A stretch of 64,000 nucleotides of DNA, from the NCBI GenBank assembly GCA_024734495.1, contig JALMQS010000681.1:9809576-9873575 (forward strand), in the 5' to 3' direction. The translations under genes and the position numbers were made by a program. The notes under the pieces are model-generated. The model saw only the letters and a list, made by a program, of their open reading frames with translations, ran no database searches and had not been told where the DNA came from. Source of the DNA: Forficula auricularia. Its lineage: Eukaryota; Arthropoda; Insecta; Dermaptera; Forficulidae. Shown in pieces: positions 50,163 to 61,518 of the stretch; the first letter of the stretch is position 1, and the number at the start of each line of letters is the position of its first letter.

Positions 50163-50351
50163 TTATATAGAGTGCCATTGGTAGTTTTTCCATGCATCAA
50201 ATCGGACATCTGGATGAACATTTCGAATTTGTGAGTGGCATTTTAAGATGTTGAAAGTAACGGGGCGAGGTGGCCATTTAGGAGACCCACACGTCGTTCG
50301 TACATATCGTCTCCCAATCCATTCTTTAATGGTTTTATTTGTCAAACACAA
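50163..50351 (-). pseudogene. Possible DDE-transposase (mariner-like) remnant
   Basis: A 62-codon frame includes TIKEWIGRRY and then SPKWPPRPVTFN. WIGRRGxxxWPPRSPDLTPLDF is a typical block around the second catalytic Asp of mariner-type DDE transposases found in arthropods. Here the spacing is off by several residues and the SPDLTPLDF core is lost, so the copy would be dead. No inverted termini or TA duplication could be assigned. A chance match remains possible. Confidence 0.3.
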
Positions 50352-50644
50352 TCGAAGGAAGTTGAGCTAATCAAGGAGTCAAAAAAGACATTTGTTGAGG
50401 CAACGGTATTTATTTTTAAGAATATTGCGTTGTTAAAATAATTGATTTCCTTTGGGTAAGTGTAGTTCCAAGAGAGGGCTATTTCAAGAGTGAAATATAT
50501 AGATTTGCAAAATATACCTAATATCCGCCTTTGCAGAAAAAAAAATGAGGGAAGAATAATTTATTACTGATTTGTAATTAATAGAAATCCATCTGGAGTA
50601 GATCTCGTCAACTTTCATAAAACTATCACCGTTTTTTATCTTTT
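50352..50644. other. AT-rich DNA, nothing recognised
   Basis: No feature identified. Confidence 0.5.
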
Positions 50645-50740
50645 TAGGGTTCCGTTCAAAAGTTAATCTAGAGCCTATTAGTGACGTTACAATACCTGTC
50701 CGCCTGTCAGACCAGTGTACTTCAGAGATACAAGCTTGGA
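50645..50740 (+). repeat. AGGGTTCCGTT-type dispersed repeat
   Basis: TTTTTAGGGTTCCGTTCAAA, with CTGTCCGCCTGTCAGACC about 50 bases on, follows a pattern common in arthropod repeats (AGGGTTCCGT...TGTCCGTCTGTC). A related copy lies inverted at 62480-62535. Confidence 0.5.
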
Positions 50741-52932
50741 ATATACTAGATAAATGTTTTCATTTTCCTTAAAATCAAACATCGTAATAAAATTTTAATC
50801 GAATGATTGGGGAGAGTCGAATTTTTTTATGAGGTCGTAAATAGAAAATATTATTATATCCTAGGTTGTGAGTTAATTAAGGTATTTTTTAAATTTAATT
50901 CAGTTTAAAAATATATGAGTCCCATATTGGCAGTTTTTAGGTGATTTTTGTTCCCATCGGTGTTCAGTATGACTTAATTTAAAATTATGAGAAAATTCTC
51001 TCATTTCCTCTTTAAATTAACGAAATAAGAACTAATGTGATATCTCAAGTATTATGGAAGATAAAAAGTACGTAACCCTTGGAATGCGAGTCAAGCTAAC
51101 ATATTAGGTTTATTATGGATTCCGCCATGGTATTTATTCTAAAATATTCGATATTCTCTCATAAATTGGCATTAAAGCGAAATACGCGTTATCAAAAGAT
51201 TCCCTTTGGAAAAAAGTGAAAAATATGAGTGATTGTGAGATTTTTTGTCAGCAGCGAGTTAGAAAATTTAAACATGATGAGGTGGTGTAATTAATTAATA
51301 CAAGCTTGTGAGTTTTAAACCGTTTGATTACTCCCCGTTTGATAATTTGATTTTTTTCTGATTTTCTGTTTTTTGGAATTAGAAGCTAAAAACTCCAAAA
51401 TCTAAACAGTTTTTTTTTGGAAATCCAAAAATTTTAGACCTTCTGTTTTTGAGTTATCTTGGAGATGGCAATTCTGACTAGCATACAGAAAAAATAATGC
51501 TTTAAAGTGAGTTTCAGTTTATAATAACAAATAAGGAAAAAAAATGAAAATCTACGTGAATTCAATATCTATAGCATGCCCATAGATCTTCTTCTGACCG
51601 AGTGTAGAGAGTAATATTTCTTTTATTTAAATTAGAAACAAATCGAAAAAATGCATTAACAAATGATTTATCCTTCTTTTCCTTAATATTTAAATTAATA
51701 TTTATTACCTACCATTATTAAACTAAATAAAGAATCAGATAATACCATTTCCAGATAAGTGAAACATTAGAAAATGAGACATGGGGATCTACTATAAGCT
51801 AAATTACCCTTTACAAAAGTTTCTTGATCCTTCAAGATGAATGGAGAGCTAGAGAGCTTACAAGTACAGCTATGACATTATATGGACTTATAATAATAAT
51901 AACACCTTTAACATCTTTTACATGATACTAGTGAGTGCAAAAATGAAAGCAAGTGTCCATTTTGTTATACTTTAGTTGGAAATTTAAAAGCGATAGAAGT
52001 AAATTAATAAATTACCAGATGTAAGTTCGGTTGACTATCTGAAAGGGGCTTGGTTTAGACTTGTGGAGAGACATGCGCGAATATTTTCCTGTTTTTCTTT
52101 TAAAAAAGGTAAAATTTAATTCTGACTTGGGGTTGCAATTTCTAACATCTTTTTCAACAGAAAAAATTTTAATTTATATTAAAAACAAATCAGTTGAATT
52201 AATTAATAATAGTATTCTTCTTCTTTTTTCACATAAAGTGATCAATTTTCAATCCTACTAAAGCCAACAAATACAATAACACCATCCTTGAAAAGATTTG
52301 CAACCCAATTATAAATATCTAGAAATTAATTCAAAAGGTTTTAGCATTTTCAAATTGCCATCATCATTAAAACTCAGCTTTAGATTGTTTTTTTCCAATT
52401 AAATATTTTAAAAACTATTAACAAGACTTATATAATTTAAAGAGAAAATTTTATGACATAAAGCACGAATAAAACGACAAAAATTCCATGAAACTTTTTT
52501 TTTTATTTATTTTTATTTTTTGGGTAGAGGATTATCCTTTATAAATATGTTTTGGAATTATTTTTTAATCCTTTGTCGTAAATAATTTTCATATAATTGT
52601 TTCTTTTGTTAATATACTTCCATGTGTTTGAAGCAAGGACAATGAATAAATTGCATGCACTAGAAAGAAACTCACGTTTTTCAGAGTTAAATCCTGTGAT
52701 AAAAAATGTCCTCGAGCAAATAGATAGTTTAGATTTGGTTATGTGTGATGCTTGTCATGTTTAAAAATGACTGAATTATGACAAAAAATCTTTTCCAATC
52801 ATGATTTTTTCTGTCAGTTTGGATTTATATAACCATGAAAACTCAAGAGTGCAAAGTGGATTTTTTGGTTCCAAATGATCATCATTATTCTAAAATGAGG
52901 AATTATAAGATTTTGAGCTATCTACCTCAAGA
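50741..52932. other. AT-rich DNA, nothing recognised
   Basis: No gene or element. The plus frame 52061-52261 is low-complexity. Confidence 0.5.
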
Positions 52933-53725
52933 ACTAGTACCTGGAGCCACCGAGCGATGCACGGTAACCAAAAAAATATAAATATATATAGTACCTACAC
53001 GCCCCTTGGACCCCCCCCCCCCGAAATCACGCACCTCCCCCACACCTCGCCCCAACCCCGGTCCCCCACATCCATCCCCACCCCGCACCCAGTTTTTGAA
53101 TTTCTAGCTTTCTAGTGGTCCACAGATTATGTGTATATAGGTATATAAATAAATTTCATATAATTATTTTTTTTAATTAAATAACTTAAATCAATAATAA
53201 ATAATAATTTTATTGAAGCAATTTTTTACATGAAATAATGTATTGTATTTGAGGCTTCGATTTCGGAGATTACTTCCCCACCATCGACTGTACCACTACT
53301 TGATCTTCTAGCTTGAGAAAATATTTTTAGGCAGTGTTTTTAATAAGAGGAATTTTAATTAATTAAATTGGCAAATTCTAATATATAACAATAATTGATA
53401 TAAAGTATTCGTGGGTTTTAAAATTAAAAAAATCAATTAAAAAAAAAGATAATTGAAAAAAATGTAAACAAACTTTTTTATTGAGATTTTCATCTATCAA
53501 TAATTACTTTAATTAAGAAAAGATCAATTAAAATGAAATTTGTCGAGGTCCAGACCTAGCCAGATCGCTTTCTCATTCTCAAAACTTGTTAATAGATTTT
53601 GTTTCATCAAAATCGGTAGAGCCGTTTTCAAAATAGAACTAAGATACAAATATATATACAAACAAATATATATACACTTTTTGCTCGTTTAATAAGAGTA
53701 GATAGATAGATAGGTTAGTAAACCT
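52933..53725 (+). mobile_element. Probable RTE-type non-autonomous retroelement
   Basis: Begins ACTAGTACCTGGAGCCACCG, a variant of the ACTAGCTG start, then AGCGATGCACGGTAACC. It passes through a C-rich tract with C14 (about 52985-53092), the mirror of the G-rich tract at 2444-2560. It ends with TTTCATCAAAATCGGTAGAG followed by CCGTTTTC, then ACAAATATATATACACTTTT and TGCTCGTTTAATAAGAGTAG, and a TAGATAGATAGA run. CATCAAAATCGGTxxAGCCGTTT near the 3' end is a widespread arthropod retroelement tail. No ORF. The middle (53100-53540) is plain AT-rich DNA and might hold another insertion, so joining the two halves is inference. Confidence 0.55.
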
Positions 53726-53979
53726 CTATTGGTTGCTGTTTTCCGCCAGTTTAATTTTATTATATTGTTAAATATTAAAAAGTAAAAAAAAAAAAGAGTT
53801 TGAGCCGGTTTTCATAATATAAAAATAATAATAATAAAACTATCGCTTTAATTAAAAGGATGTTTCCAGATATATACGATTTTCAATAAATTTTATACAG
53901 TCCAAAGAGCATGTTTTTAATCAATGAGAGAGGCAGCCAGAAAAAAAATTCACTTTTCTTTTGACAATATTTCGTTATA
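53726..53979. other. AT-rich DNA between elements
   Basis: No recognisable feature apart from an (AAT)n run near 53823. Confidence 0.5.
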
Positions 53980-54545
53980 ATCACTCATCGAGTATATGGT
54001 ACTAAAAATTCAATCCTAAGACTGGTTTGATGCAAAAACCCGGGTCGCCTCCATTCAACTCTGTCCGAGCTCTTTCACTTCTCTAAAAGTCCCTCATTGG
54101 GGAGTCGGGTAGCTCAGTCAGCTAACGCACTGGCTTCGCTTCGGCATCGATCGATTATGACGATGTTGGGGTGTAGGTCCGGGGTTCGATCCTAGCTGGC
54201 AAATAAAAATTTCTACCGGCTGAAAACTCGGCTCCCTCACTAACCCTACTAACACTCTACTTATGTGCTGTCTAAATGGGCTTTGTTCCAGGTGACATTA
54301 AATAAATAAAAAAAAAAAAAGTCCCTCATTATCTGGGAAAATACTCTAATCTTGATCTTTTCCATTTCTTTCCCATATCGGCCTATAAAATATCCATTAA
54401 CAATCCTCTTGTCCCCTATTATTTGAACTCTTCTCTTCTTCAGATGATTCCAGTGTTCTTTTAACTCTATTTTTTTTTCAAGAACTTCCTCGTTTGTAAT
54501 TCTATCCATCCATTTAATCTTTTCGTTTCTATACCTTTTAATTAA
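53980..54545 (-). mobile_element. Non-LTR retrotransposon remnant split by a SINE
   Basis: Minus strand, upstream part (54545-54317): RYRNEKIKWMDRITNEEVLE, then WNHLKKRRVQIIG and KIRVFSQIMRD. After the SINE, the frame resumes below 54098 with REVKELGQS, a stop, then VFASNQS, and closes with TACTCGATGAGTGATT near 53985, matching the tail of the copy at 43651-43890. Residue order and tail identify the same family as the copies at 27690-28330 and 43651-43890. Stops and frameshifts show it is dead. The WMDRITNEEVL block is the clearest in the window. Confidence 0.75.
54099..54316 (+). mobile_element. tRNA-derived SINE with perfect 14-bp target duplication
   Basis: The head GTCGGGTAGCTCAGTCAGC has a good A box (TAGCTCAGTCAG, 54111-54122), and GGGGTTCGATCC (54181-54192) is a B box one base short. 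About 60 bases separate the boxes, more than in a tRNA, because of extra CATCGATCGATTATGACG. A roughly 110-base tail region follows, ending TAAATAAA and a poly-A. AAAAGTCCCTCATT flanks it at 54085-54098 and 54317-54330. That exact duplication fixes both ends and shows insertion into the older non-LTR remnant by LINE-type target-primed reverse transcription. The LINE partner is unknown. Confidence 0.9.
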
Positions 54546-57016
54546 AAAATACTAAACAATACTTTCAAGTTGGCCAATTTTTGTGTATTTAATGAATTGG
54601 TCTTTTCTTATTTGTTAAATTTTGAATAATCTCTCTGTTATTCATCCGCCCTTCGAATCCTTTATCAATGAATGATAGCGATCGATCTTATTGAATCATC
54701 TGTTTCAAAATCAAAAAACAATAGAATTTGAAGGAATCATCTTCCCTAGTTATTTCCTTGTTCCGGTTCGAAAGTCTTAATTGTCCTATCATTATCGATC
54801 AATCATTGCAAAACCTATATCTTTCAAAAAATGATAAAAAAAAATCCACAACACAATGAACAAATTTCTAAGCCAGATTTATCTCACGAACGTATTAAAA
54901 AATAAATATATATAAAAAAAGATAAATTAAAATTGAATAACAGAATGTGATTATATTATTTTTGAAGGCTAGTATTTGAGAATTGTAGAACAATAATAAA
55001 TCCAGTCAAATGCACTAATAAATTATGGGAATGATTGATGAGTGTATATATGTTACGAAGAATGTAATTTATTATGGGACCTTTTACAGGGGCTTTTTGT
55101 TTTGACTTGCCTTTGTATTTCACATGATTGTAAAATTAAAAAAAAAAATCTTATTAATGTATATTTATTAACTTAAAGATCTAATTTGAATTTTATCATT
55201 TTATGAAAATTTATGAATTATTCAAAATGAAGAATATACTTGAATTAAGTTATGCGACAAGGATAATATGTACAATACAGAATAGACTTTCATTTCAGTA
55301 AATGAATTGATTAGAGAAAGAGTGAAGAAAGATACATTAATATTCAGATTTGACTCTTTTAATTTAAAAAATGGAGGAAAAAATTGAAAACTCTGTCTTG
55401 TACTGGTAGGTGAAAAAGGTGATTTGATAATTTTTCTGTCAGGTAAGAGTTTGAGCTGGAAAGTTCGAATTCCGCAAAGAATTGCTGTTTATTAATACAA
55501 GCTTGAGTGCCAAATTTCACTCATTAGTTACAACTGTTCAAGAGCTTCTCATTTAACGTTTTGATTTTTTTTCTGCATTTTTAAATAGTAAATTGTTTAG
55601 TTTTGTTTAGCAAATAAAAGCATTTTTGAGCAGAATGAACTATCTATAACCTTTTGTTCTTGAGTTATCGTATGAAATGAAATCAGACAGTCAAAAAGAA
55701 AAATAAGCATTCTTTTTTCTCCACTCGTGTCATACAAATTAAGCAAATAAATAGAAAATCTTTGAGTGATTTTAACATGTAGGTCTTGTTCAAATGAAAT
55801 AATTATCTTATTAAGTTAGAAACATATTCAATTGCACATCGAGAGCTATAAAAAGAAAAGTAATGTGGTAATTAACTATAATTAAAAAATTAAACATGTG
55901 TTTATACAATAATTAAAATCATTCTGATTTCAATGAAATTGAAAAAAAAATCCAAGATATTTGAATAGAGAGGGAAGTTTAAAGATAAGAAAATAAATAT
56001 GAAAGTATTTTAAAAGTGAAGTGACCTAAGTTATCAAATAGCAATCCGGGCTATTCTTTCAGGAGAAGCTCTCTTGATAAATAAGCGCAGGTAAGAAATT
56101 TGAGTCGAAGTGCACATGCAGAATAAAGCTTTATTTTAGAATACATATAGAAACGAGTATCTCGAATCATGAAAAAATATCAATTCCGGCTCGATCAAAA
56201 TTAGCATTTAATTTTAAAAAAGAGTATAGAAAAGCCGAATGGGTTTGATTCCTGGTGGAATGAAAGCTCTTTTGTGATTAAATCAATCCAATTAATGTTA
56301 CCAAAAATTCAGGGAAAATATATAAAAATTATTTAAAATAAATTAAATGCAGGATAACTAGAGGCAGGCCTCCCTGCTTTTAAGGGTTTGCCGGTAATTA
56401 CGAAAGTTGGCTAAAAATATACATAAATTTAAACCCATATAATTTGTGGTTAATGTGAACTTCCTATCTTTGAAATAACACCTCGTAAAGAATAACAGGG
56501 ATAAAAATATTTTTTTGTTGAAAGTAAACACCTATTAAATGCTTATTTTGGCAAAATAAGCTAGGAAAAGCCACTAGAGAGGAAAAATTACTAGTATTTG
56601 GTTAGGAGGTTTGTTTTGTTCCCGGACCCAAACCACAATGGTTTATCTAATCAGAGGGAAAGGAAAGAGCGAGTGCCTGTGTTTTAAAGCCTCGACAGGC
56701 TACGTGATTGCAGAGGACGTGAACATTCGGGTTGAAAAAAAAAAATATCAAAAAGATCACAAGAAGCTTTTTTCACTATAATGGGAAAAGTATGTTTCTA
56801 AAAAGAATGTGGTTTGGATGAAGAACGAATAACCAAGAGACATTTTTATATTAATATACATAAGATATTAAATATTAAAATTTTTAAAGTGTATGTGAAA
56901 TGACAGGAAAATAATAAGACAGAGAAAAAATTACTTTGTGCCATAAGTGAATCCTAATGCTGGCGAATACTATGGAGAGTACTTACCGTAATTTTCCGAA
57001 CTGACTTTTCAAAACA
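54546..57016. other. AT-rich DNA, nothing recognised
   Basis: No gene or repeat with definable ends. A short B-box-like GGTTTGATTCC at 56246 has no A box partner. Confidence 0.5.
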
Positions 57017-57056
57017 CTGAAGAAGGAGGGAATAACCTCCGAAACGACAGTTTATG
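57012..57056 (+). ncRNA. Hammerhead-type motif, cleavage site mutated
   Basis: CTGAAGA (57017-57023), extra A, helix II GGAGG (57025-57029) with CCTCC (57036-57040) around AATAA plus one G, then GAAAC (57041-57045) and GAC where GTC is expected. Helix I AAAC (57012-57015) pairs with GTTT (57050-57053) around an A/A mismatch. The lost U at the cleavage triplet suggests an inactive copy. Downstream ATGAATAAAAA also follows the motif at 61965-61993. Confidence 0.5.
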
Positions 57057-57059
57057 AAT

Positions 57060-57426
57060 AAAAAGATAGTGTAAATTATCTTCTTCTTTTTTGGACTGCC
57101 TCATCAATATCCACTCAATTCCGAAGGAAAGTATTCGTAAAGGGTGATTTCCATTGTAATTAGAGAGGTGTCTTGAATTTTTGTCGGAATTGAGAATTTT
57201 TCATACTGAAACGGGTTTTGATCCCAAGTTAACGCAAATCGCTTATGGCACCTCTAAGTTACTAATAAATAAATAAAAATATCTTATGGATATTGAATAT
57301 TAATGGATAATAGTAGACGATAATTATATTACAGTAGTATTTTAACGAGAGTACAGTTTTTAATTTTTGAGCAATGAATTAAAACGAGCTTCAGTTAAAA
57401 ATATATATTTTGATTTAACCAACACT
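57060..57426. other. AT-rich DNA, probably element-derived
   Basis: CGAATACTATGG (56964) and GAAAGTATTCG (57130) form a loose inverted pair around the motif, as with other foldback copies. Nothing further is recognised. Confidence 0.35.
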
Positions 57427-57460
57427 TAAGTTTCGAAGGCTTTGTTTTCACCTTCGATCT
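57427..57460 (-). ncRNA. Decayed hammerhead-like motif
   Basis: The minus strand has GATCGAAGGTGAAAACAAAG and then CCTTCGAAACTTAAGTGTT. Helix II GAAGG/CCTTC pairs and CGAAAC is intact. The CTGATGA box reads GATCGA, and the final GTC reads GTG or GTT. Relic of the 63.9-kb subtype. Confidence 0.4.
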
Positions 57461-57662
57461 AATATAAATATTTTACATTGACATTGATTATAATTTTAAT
57501 AATATGCACGTCCAAAAACTAATAACATTTTTTACTACTAAGCATGGTCAGGTTGTGCTAACCGAAACTGTTTAGTCAATTAAGGAGGTCCTTTCGCTCC
57601 AGTTGAGTCAAAAGTAGTGTAGTATTTAATTATTATTGTTATTCAGTTCCATTATTTAGATA

Positions 57663-57840
57663 TTAGATGTGACAAATCAGAGGAAAATAGGAATAATTAA
57701 ACAAAGTATTAAATTAAAAATTAATGGGATCAATTGAGACGTTTGTGAAGCCATAATAAATTGGCGAAACGTCGCAATTGATCGGATGTTTTAACACTGT
57801 GTTTAATTGTTCCTATTTTCCTCTGATTTGTCACATCTAA
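57663..57840. repeat. Foldback element, two nested inverted repeats
   Basis: The outer arms TTAGATGTGACAAATCAGAG (57663-57707) and their complement (57796-57840) run about 45 bp with few mismatches. Inside, GATCAATTG with GACGTTT is answered by AAACGTC with CAATTGATC (57729-57784), around a GCCA/TGGC stem. GGCGAAACGTC is the hammerhead 3' half, but here it is part of a full palindrome. Probably a terminal-repeat pair of the same class as 27433-27621 and 34114-34229. Confidence 0.65.
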
Positions 57841-60830
57841 TCGTAGTATCTAATATTTAATAAAATAAGTTAAAATACAAATGAAAAATAATAGAATTAA
57901 AAAATAAATAGTATGAAATGAAATAAAAACAATTATAAAAAAATAATTAAATACAAAACATTAATTAATATTCTGATTACGACACACAAATACAGTAGAA
58001 AATGATATCTAAAAAAAACTCTTAGTACAGTACAATTTTTTGTGCAATTTGAAATTTGCAATATTTTTCCTTACTCATCAGACCCCCTACAACTTGCTCA
58101 AAAATTAAGATTTTAGTATTTTTTCAATGTGTCCATATTAGATATGGTTAAACAATTTTAAGCAGTATTTTTACAGGCCAAAATATCTTATATACCTTTA
58201 CAGTCATTAATTCTTGCTTTGTGAAAAAATGTGATGTGATATGCAAAAATAATAAAAAAAAAAAAAATTAAAATATATTTTCGGATTTAGTAGCAAAAAA
58301 TTCATAAACATCACATAAGATTATTCAAACATTTTCATCGCAGACCTCTGTTATAAATTAAAATCAATTATGAAAAAATTGCCCTTCCATTAAGGGGTTA
58401 GGGGCTTAAGGTATTTCAGCCCCAATTGACTTCAATGCAAATATGTATTTAAATAATTCTTTTTATATACAATATATATTAAGTATTTATTAAAGCTATG
58501 TAAAATGTTTAATTTACAATTTTTTTATGATAAAACAATAAATTACAAATATATTGCATATATTTATATGCAAACACTTAACCCTCTTCTTCGTTTTTCT
58601 ATTCCTTTTACCTTTGCCAGCCATACAATTCGCTTTCACCAAAATGTTAAGCCGGATTCTATAGCTAATTACCGACATTTTCCTATTCTCTTAGCGAATG
58701 GAAGGTCACAAAAATTGGACACTCATGACATGAATTTAAAAGTAAACCACCCGTTTTAAAAATCTAATTTAGTACCTTATAACTGCCCATTGACTATCGA
58801 AAAAGCGACTAAAAGAAAACAAGCGGCCATTTTCAAGACAATGATTAGCAATGGCGTGACAAGAAAAAGAAGACTGGAAAAAAAGTCAGTATAGCGTGTG
58901 CCCAAGAAAGTGAACTTTTTATTTATTATACTCTATGCTAATTTCACTATTCGCAAAAATAAATATTATTTAGGTCTTCTATTGATGGCTTTACTGTCTA
59001 GATTTCTAAAAGGAATTCCTACTATAAAGGAAAAATTTAATCAAAATTACTAGAAATTCATTAAATTTTAATTGAGTTAAGAGAATATACCTACATAAAC
59101 AAATTACATAACATATTGATACAAAAGCGAAAACCCTTTTTCGAAAACAAAGAGCTTAGCTAACAAAACTTCTAGGGTCAACAACCCCTACGGACATTTA
59201 AAAACAGAAATTTCATTCATTCACTTAAAACCAGCCAGACATAGACGTTATTATTTCTCTTTATGTACAATAATTGAATGCATTGAGTGAGAATATGCAG
59301 CATACTTGACATGACCGAAGAGAAGAAAGGGTGGAGACGAAAGTGTTTAGTCATTCTTGAAGGTCTTGAAGTATTGAAGATTCTAAGAGTTGGGAAATAA
59401 GGAGGCAGAGAGAGAATATGGATGGTTTAAGTCCAAGAAATTATAGGGATAATCGTATTGACAAAAGAACGTTTCTAATTTGACAGTGAAGGAGTGTTAT
59501 GAGTCGATGAATCGCCTGCTACGGGCGAAGCAAGCTTTGAAGGGAATTATTGATTTAATCTCAACGAAGCTCAATCCCTAGTATAAATATATGTATAAGG
59601 AAAGAGTGGAAATGGTGGGCCAGCGAATCAATGAAGTCAGTCAGTCGGGTCGTCTATTAGTTTAACTTGTTTCTGAATTGTATCTAGAGTAGCAAGAGAA
59701 TTCTCACAGATGCAAGCCTTACCTCTAATGAACTTTCCCATTTGAATTTTATATCAAGTCAAAACTGGGATGATACTAGAACCAAAAACATTGAATTTAT
59801 CAAATCGTTGATTTAATTAAATGAACTCTGGAAACATATAAATTCTCATTTGATTCAGAAGAAATAGAAGGCAAAAAGTCGAGGAGAACAAAAAATGTTA
59901 ATTAATGAATTATTCTTTTCAGTTCTATTAAGTGTATATTCCGGACGTTTGTTATTCTTTGATTTAAGAAACTAATTTAATCACATGGTTATAAAAAGTA
60001 CGAGGATAGGTATCTTCATTTTGGAGCTTAAATCTCAAATTGTAACATAACCGAGCCATAAAATAAAAGAAGCCTTTAATTTATTAAGTTAAATTTTTTT
60101 GAGGATAATTTAATTGAAGTTTTTGATGAAATATTGATGTTTTTTGCATGAAAAGCCTTTCAAATAAGGCGAAATTTTGCTTAATAACAGTTTAAACAAT
60201 TAAGTAAATTTCTTGTTTAAATTCCAATAAGAACATTCTCAATATAATTTTCTAGTAGGAAGTATAACGTATAGCCATGAGTTTGTATCAGCCATCCGAT
60301 CTGAACTCCTAAAGTCTCATCAACCGAACAACAAACTCAGTGCCACAGGTTGCCTAACCTCCGATATCAAGGGGTTTGGGTGCATTTAACGAGCTAAAAG
60401 CTGATAACGATACAATTCAATAGAATTCAATTAACTATCGATTATATGTTAGTTGGATGGTAGAGTATATGGCATTGTCAATACAATTGATATATTTATA
60501 AATGCTATTATTTAACTTGGTTCCTGTCTGTGTAAAATCTTGTAATCGAATTTCAGCCTTCTTCTACTGAGACAATTATCTTAATATTTCGGAAAAATAT
60601 CTAATTCTACTTGCGATGTCAATACATTTCTTTATAAATTCAATTAATTAATAGAAAAAATATAATTTAAATGTTATTTTCTATTTATACTAATCTTTGA
60701 TATATGTGCTGCAAACTTAGAAGACAAAAATATGTATAATAAAAATATACTAAAAAAAATTAATTAATTACTAAAAACTGGAATATATAATATTTCATTA
60801 TTCGTGTCCATGATTAATAATTAAAGAAAT
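57841..60830. other. AT-rich DNA, no gene recognised
   Basis: The stretch 59280-59680 is less AT-rich, with TATAAATATATGTATAAGG at 59582 and TCAGTCAGTC at 59639. The TATA-like and initiator-like strings are too far apart (about 55 bases) for a standard core promoter. The plus frame 58505-58759 lacks motifs. Confidence 0.45.
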
Positions 60831-60877
60831 CGTAGGGAGTTGGACAATTAAATTAAATACAAGTTTTGATCAAATAT

Positions 60878-60912
60878 GCCATACGTTTCGTTGTTGTTTT
60901 GCAACTTATCCC
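60878..60912 (-). ncRNA. Degenerate hammerhead-like motif
   Basis: Minus strand: GGGATAAGTTGCAAAACAAC then AACGAAACGTATGGC. Helix II (GTTGC/ACAAC) is partly preserved and the GAAACGTATGGC end is intact, but the CTGAAGA box reads GGGATA, so the fold would be inactive. It is the partner of the clean copy in the other arm. Confidence 0.4.
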
Positions 60913-61258
60913 AAGAGGGGTTGCTAGATTGAGTATTATAAAAAAAATAAAGAATAAATGCACTTCTTAATGATATCTTAGTACATAATAATAAAAAATT
61001 TCTTTGTTCAATTTGATTCTTTTAGTTTTTTGACAGAAAACAATTACTATGTTTAAAAGGTTTATATTTTATGTTATTTGATAGATTGAATGAATTGTGA
61101 TAGAAAAAAGAATACTGTTTGAAATGTTTTTTCTCTTAGTAAAAAATCCAGACAAATAAGTTTAATAAATGAGGTGAGAAAAACTAGCCTAACATATCAT
61201 TGTACATTGTAAAAATGATCAATAAAAAGATGTCTATTGGCTTTGTTTCACTATTTCA

Positions 61259-61298
61259 GCCACTGAAGAAGTTGCAAAACAGCAACGAAACGTATGGC
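61259..61298 (+). ncRNA. Hammerhead-type ribozyme motif
   Basis: Helix I GCCA (61259-61262) pairs fully with TGGC (61295-61298). The CTGAAGA box is 61263-61269, an extra A is at 61270, helix II is GTTGC (61271-61275) with GCAAC (61282-61286) around AAAACA, GAAAC is 61287-61291, and GTA is 61292-61294. GTA fits the NUH cleavage rule. Compared with the copy at 27539-27581, every paired position in helices I and II has a different base pair yet pairing is kept, which supports selection on RNA structure in the parent elements. Confidence 0.6.
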
Positions 61299-61518
61299 AT
61301 ATTCAATCAAAACTTGTATTTAATTTAATTTAAAATCTTGTCCAACTCCCTACGATTCCTTTAATTAGTAACTAGAATATATATTTTTCTTCAGTAATCT
61401 ACAAATGTTCATACCCAAATTACTAAAAATTTAAGCTGACCATGTGCGAGTCAGACAGCATACCAGGGTTAGGTATCTTATAACTAAGGTTCGGATCGAT
61501 ATCCATTAAAAAACAGCA

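Larger units (their letters stand above)
60831..61364. repeat. Long inverted repeat carrying ribozyme-like cores in both arms
   Basis: Left arm 60831-60911 and right arm 61267-61364 are reverse complements with a small indel. For example, CGTAGGGAGTTGGACAA on the left answers TTGTCCAACTCCCTACG on the right. The 355-base spacer is plain AT-rich DNA. Each arm contains a copy of the GTTGC-loop-GCAAC, GAAACGTATGGC motif, intact only in the right arm. The layout fits inverted Penelope terminal repeats with a lost interior. Confidence 0.7.

Noticed and set aside
54103..54200. tRNA gene
   Set aside because: A and B boxes are present, but the spacing is too long, the acceptor does not pair, and a tail with exact target duplications makes it a SINE.
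57729..57788. Hammerhead ribozyme
   Set aside because: GGCGAAACGTC is there, but there is no CTGANGA box. The left half is simply the mirror image of the right half, so it is a palindrome of the 3' half of the motif.
59580..59660. Core promoter (TATA box plus TCAGT initiator)
   Set aside because: The distance of about 55 bases is well over the usual 25-30, no transcript or downstream exon can be pointed to, and TATA-like strings are everywhere in this sequence.
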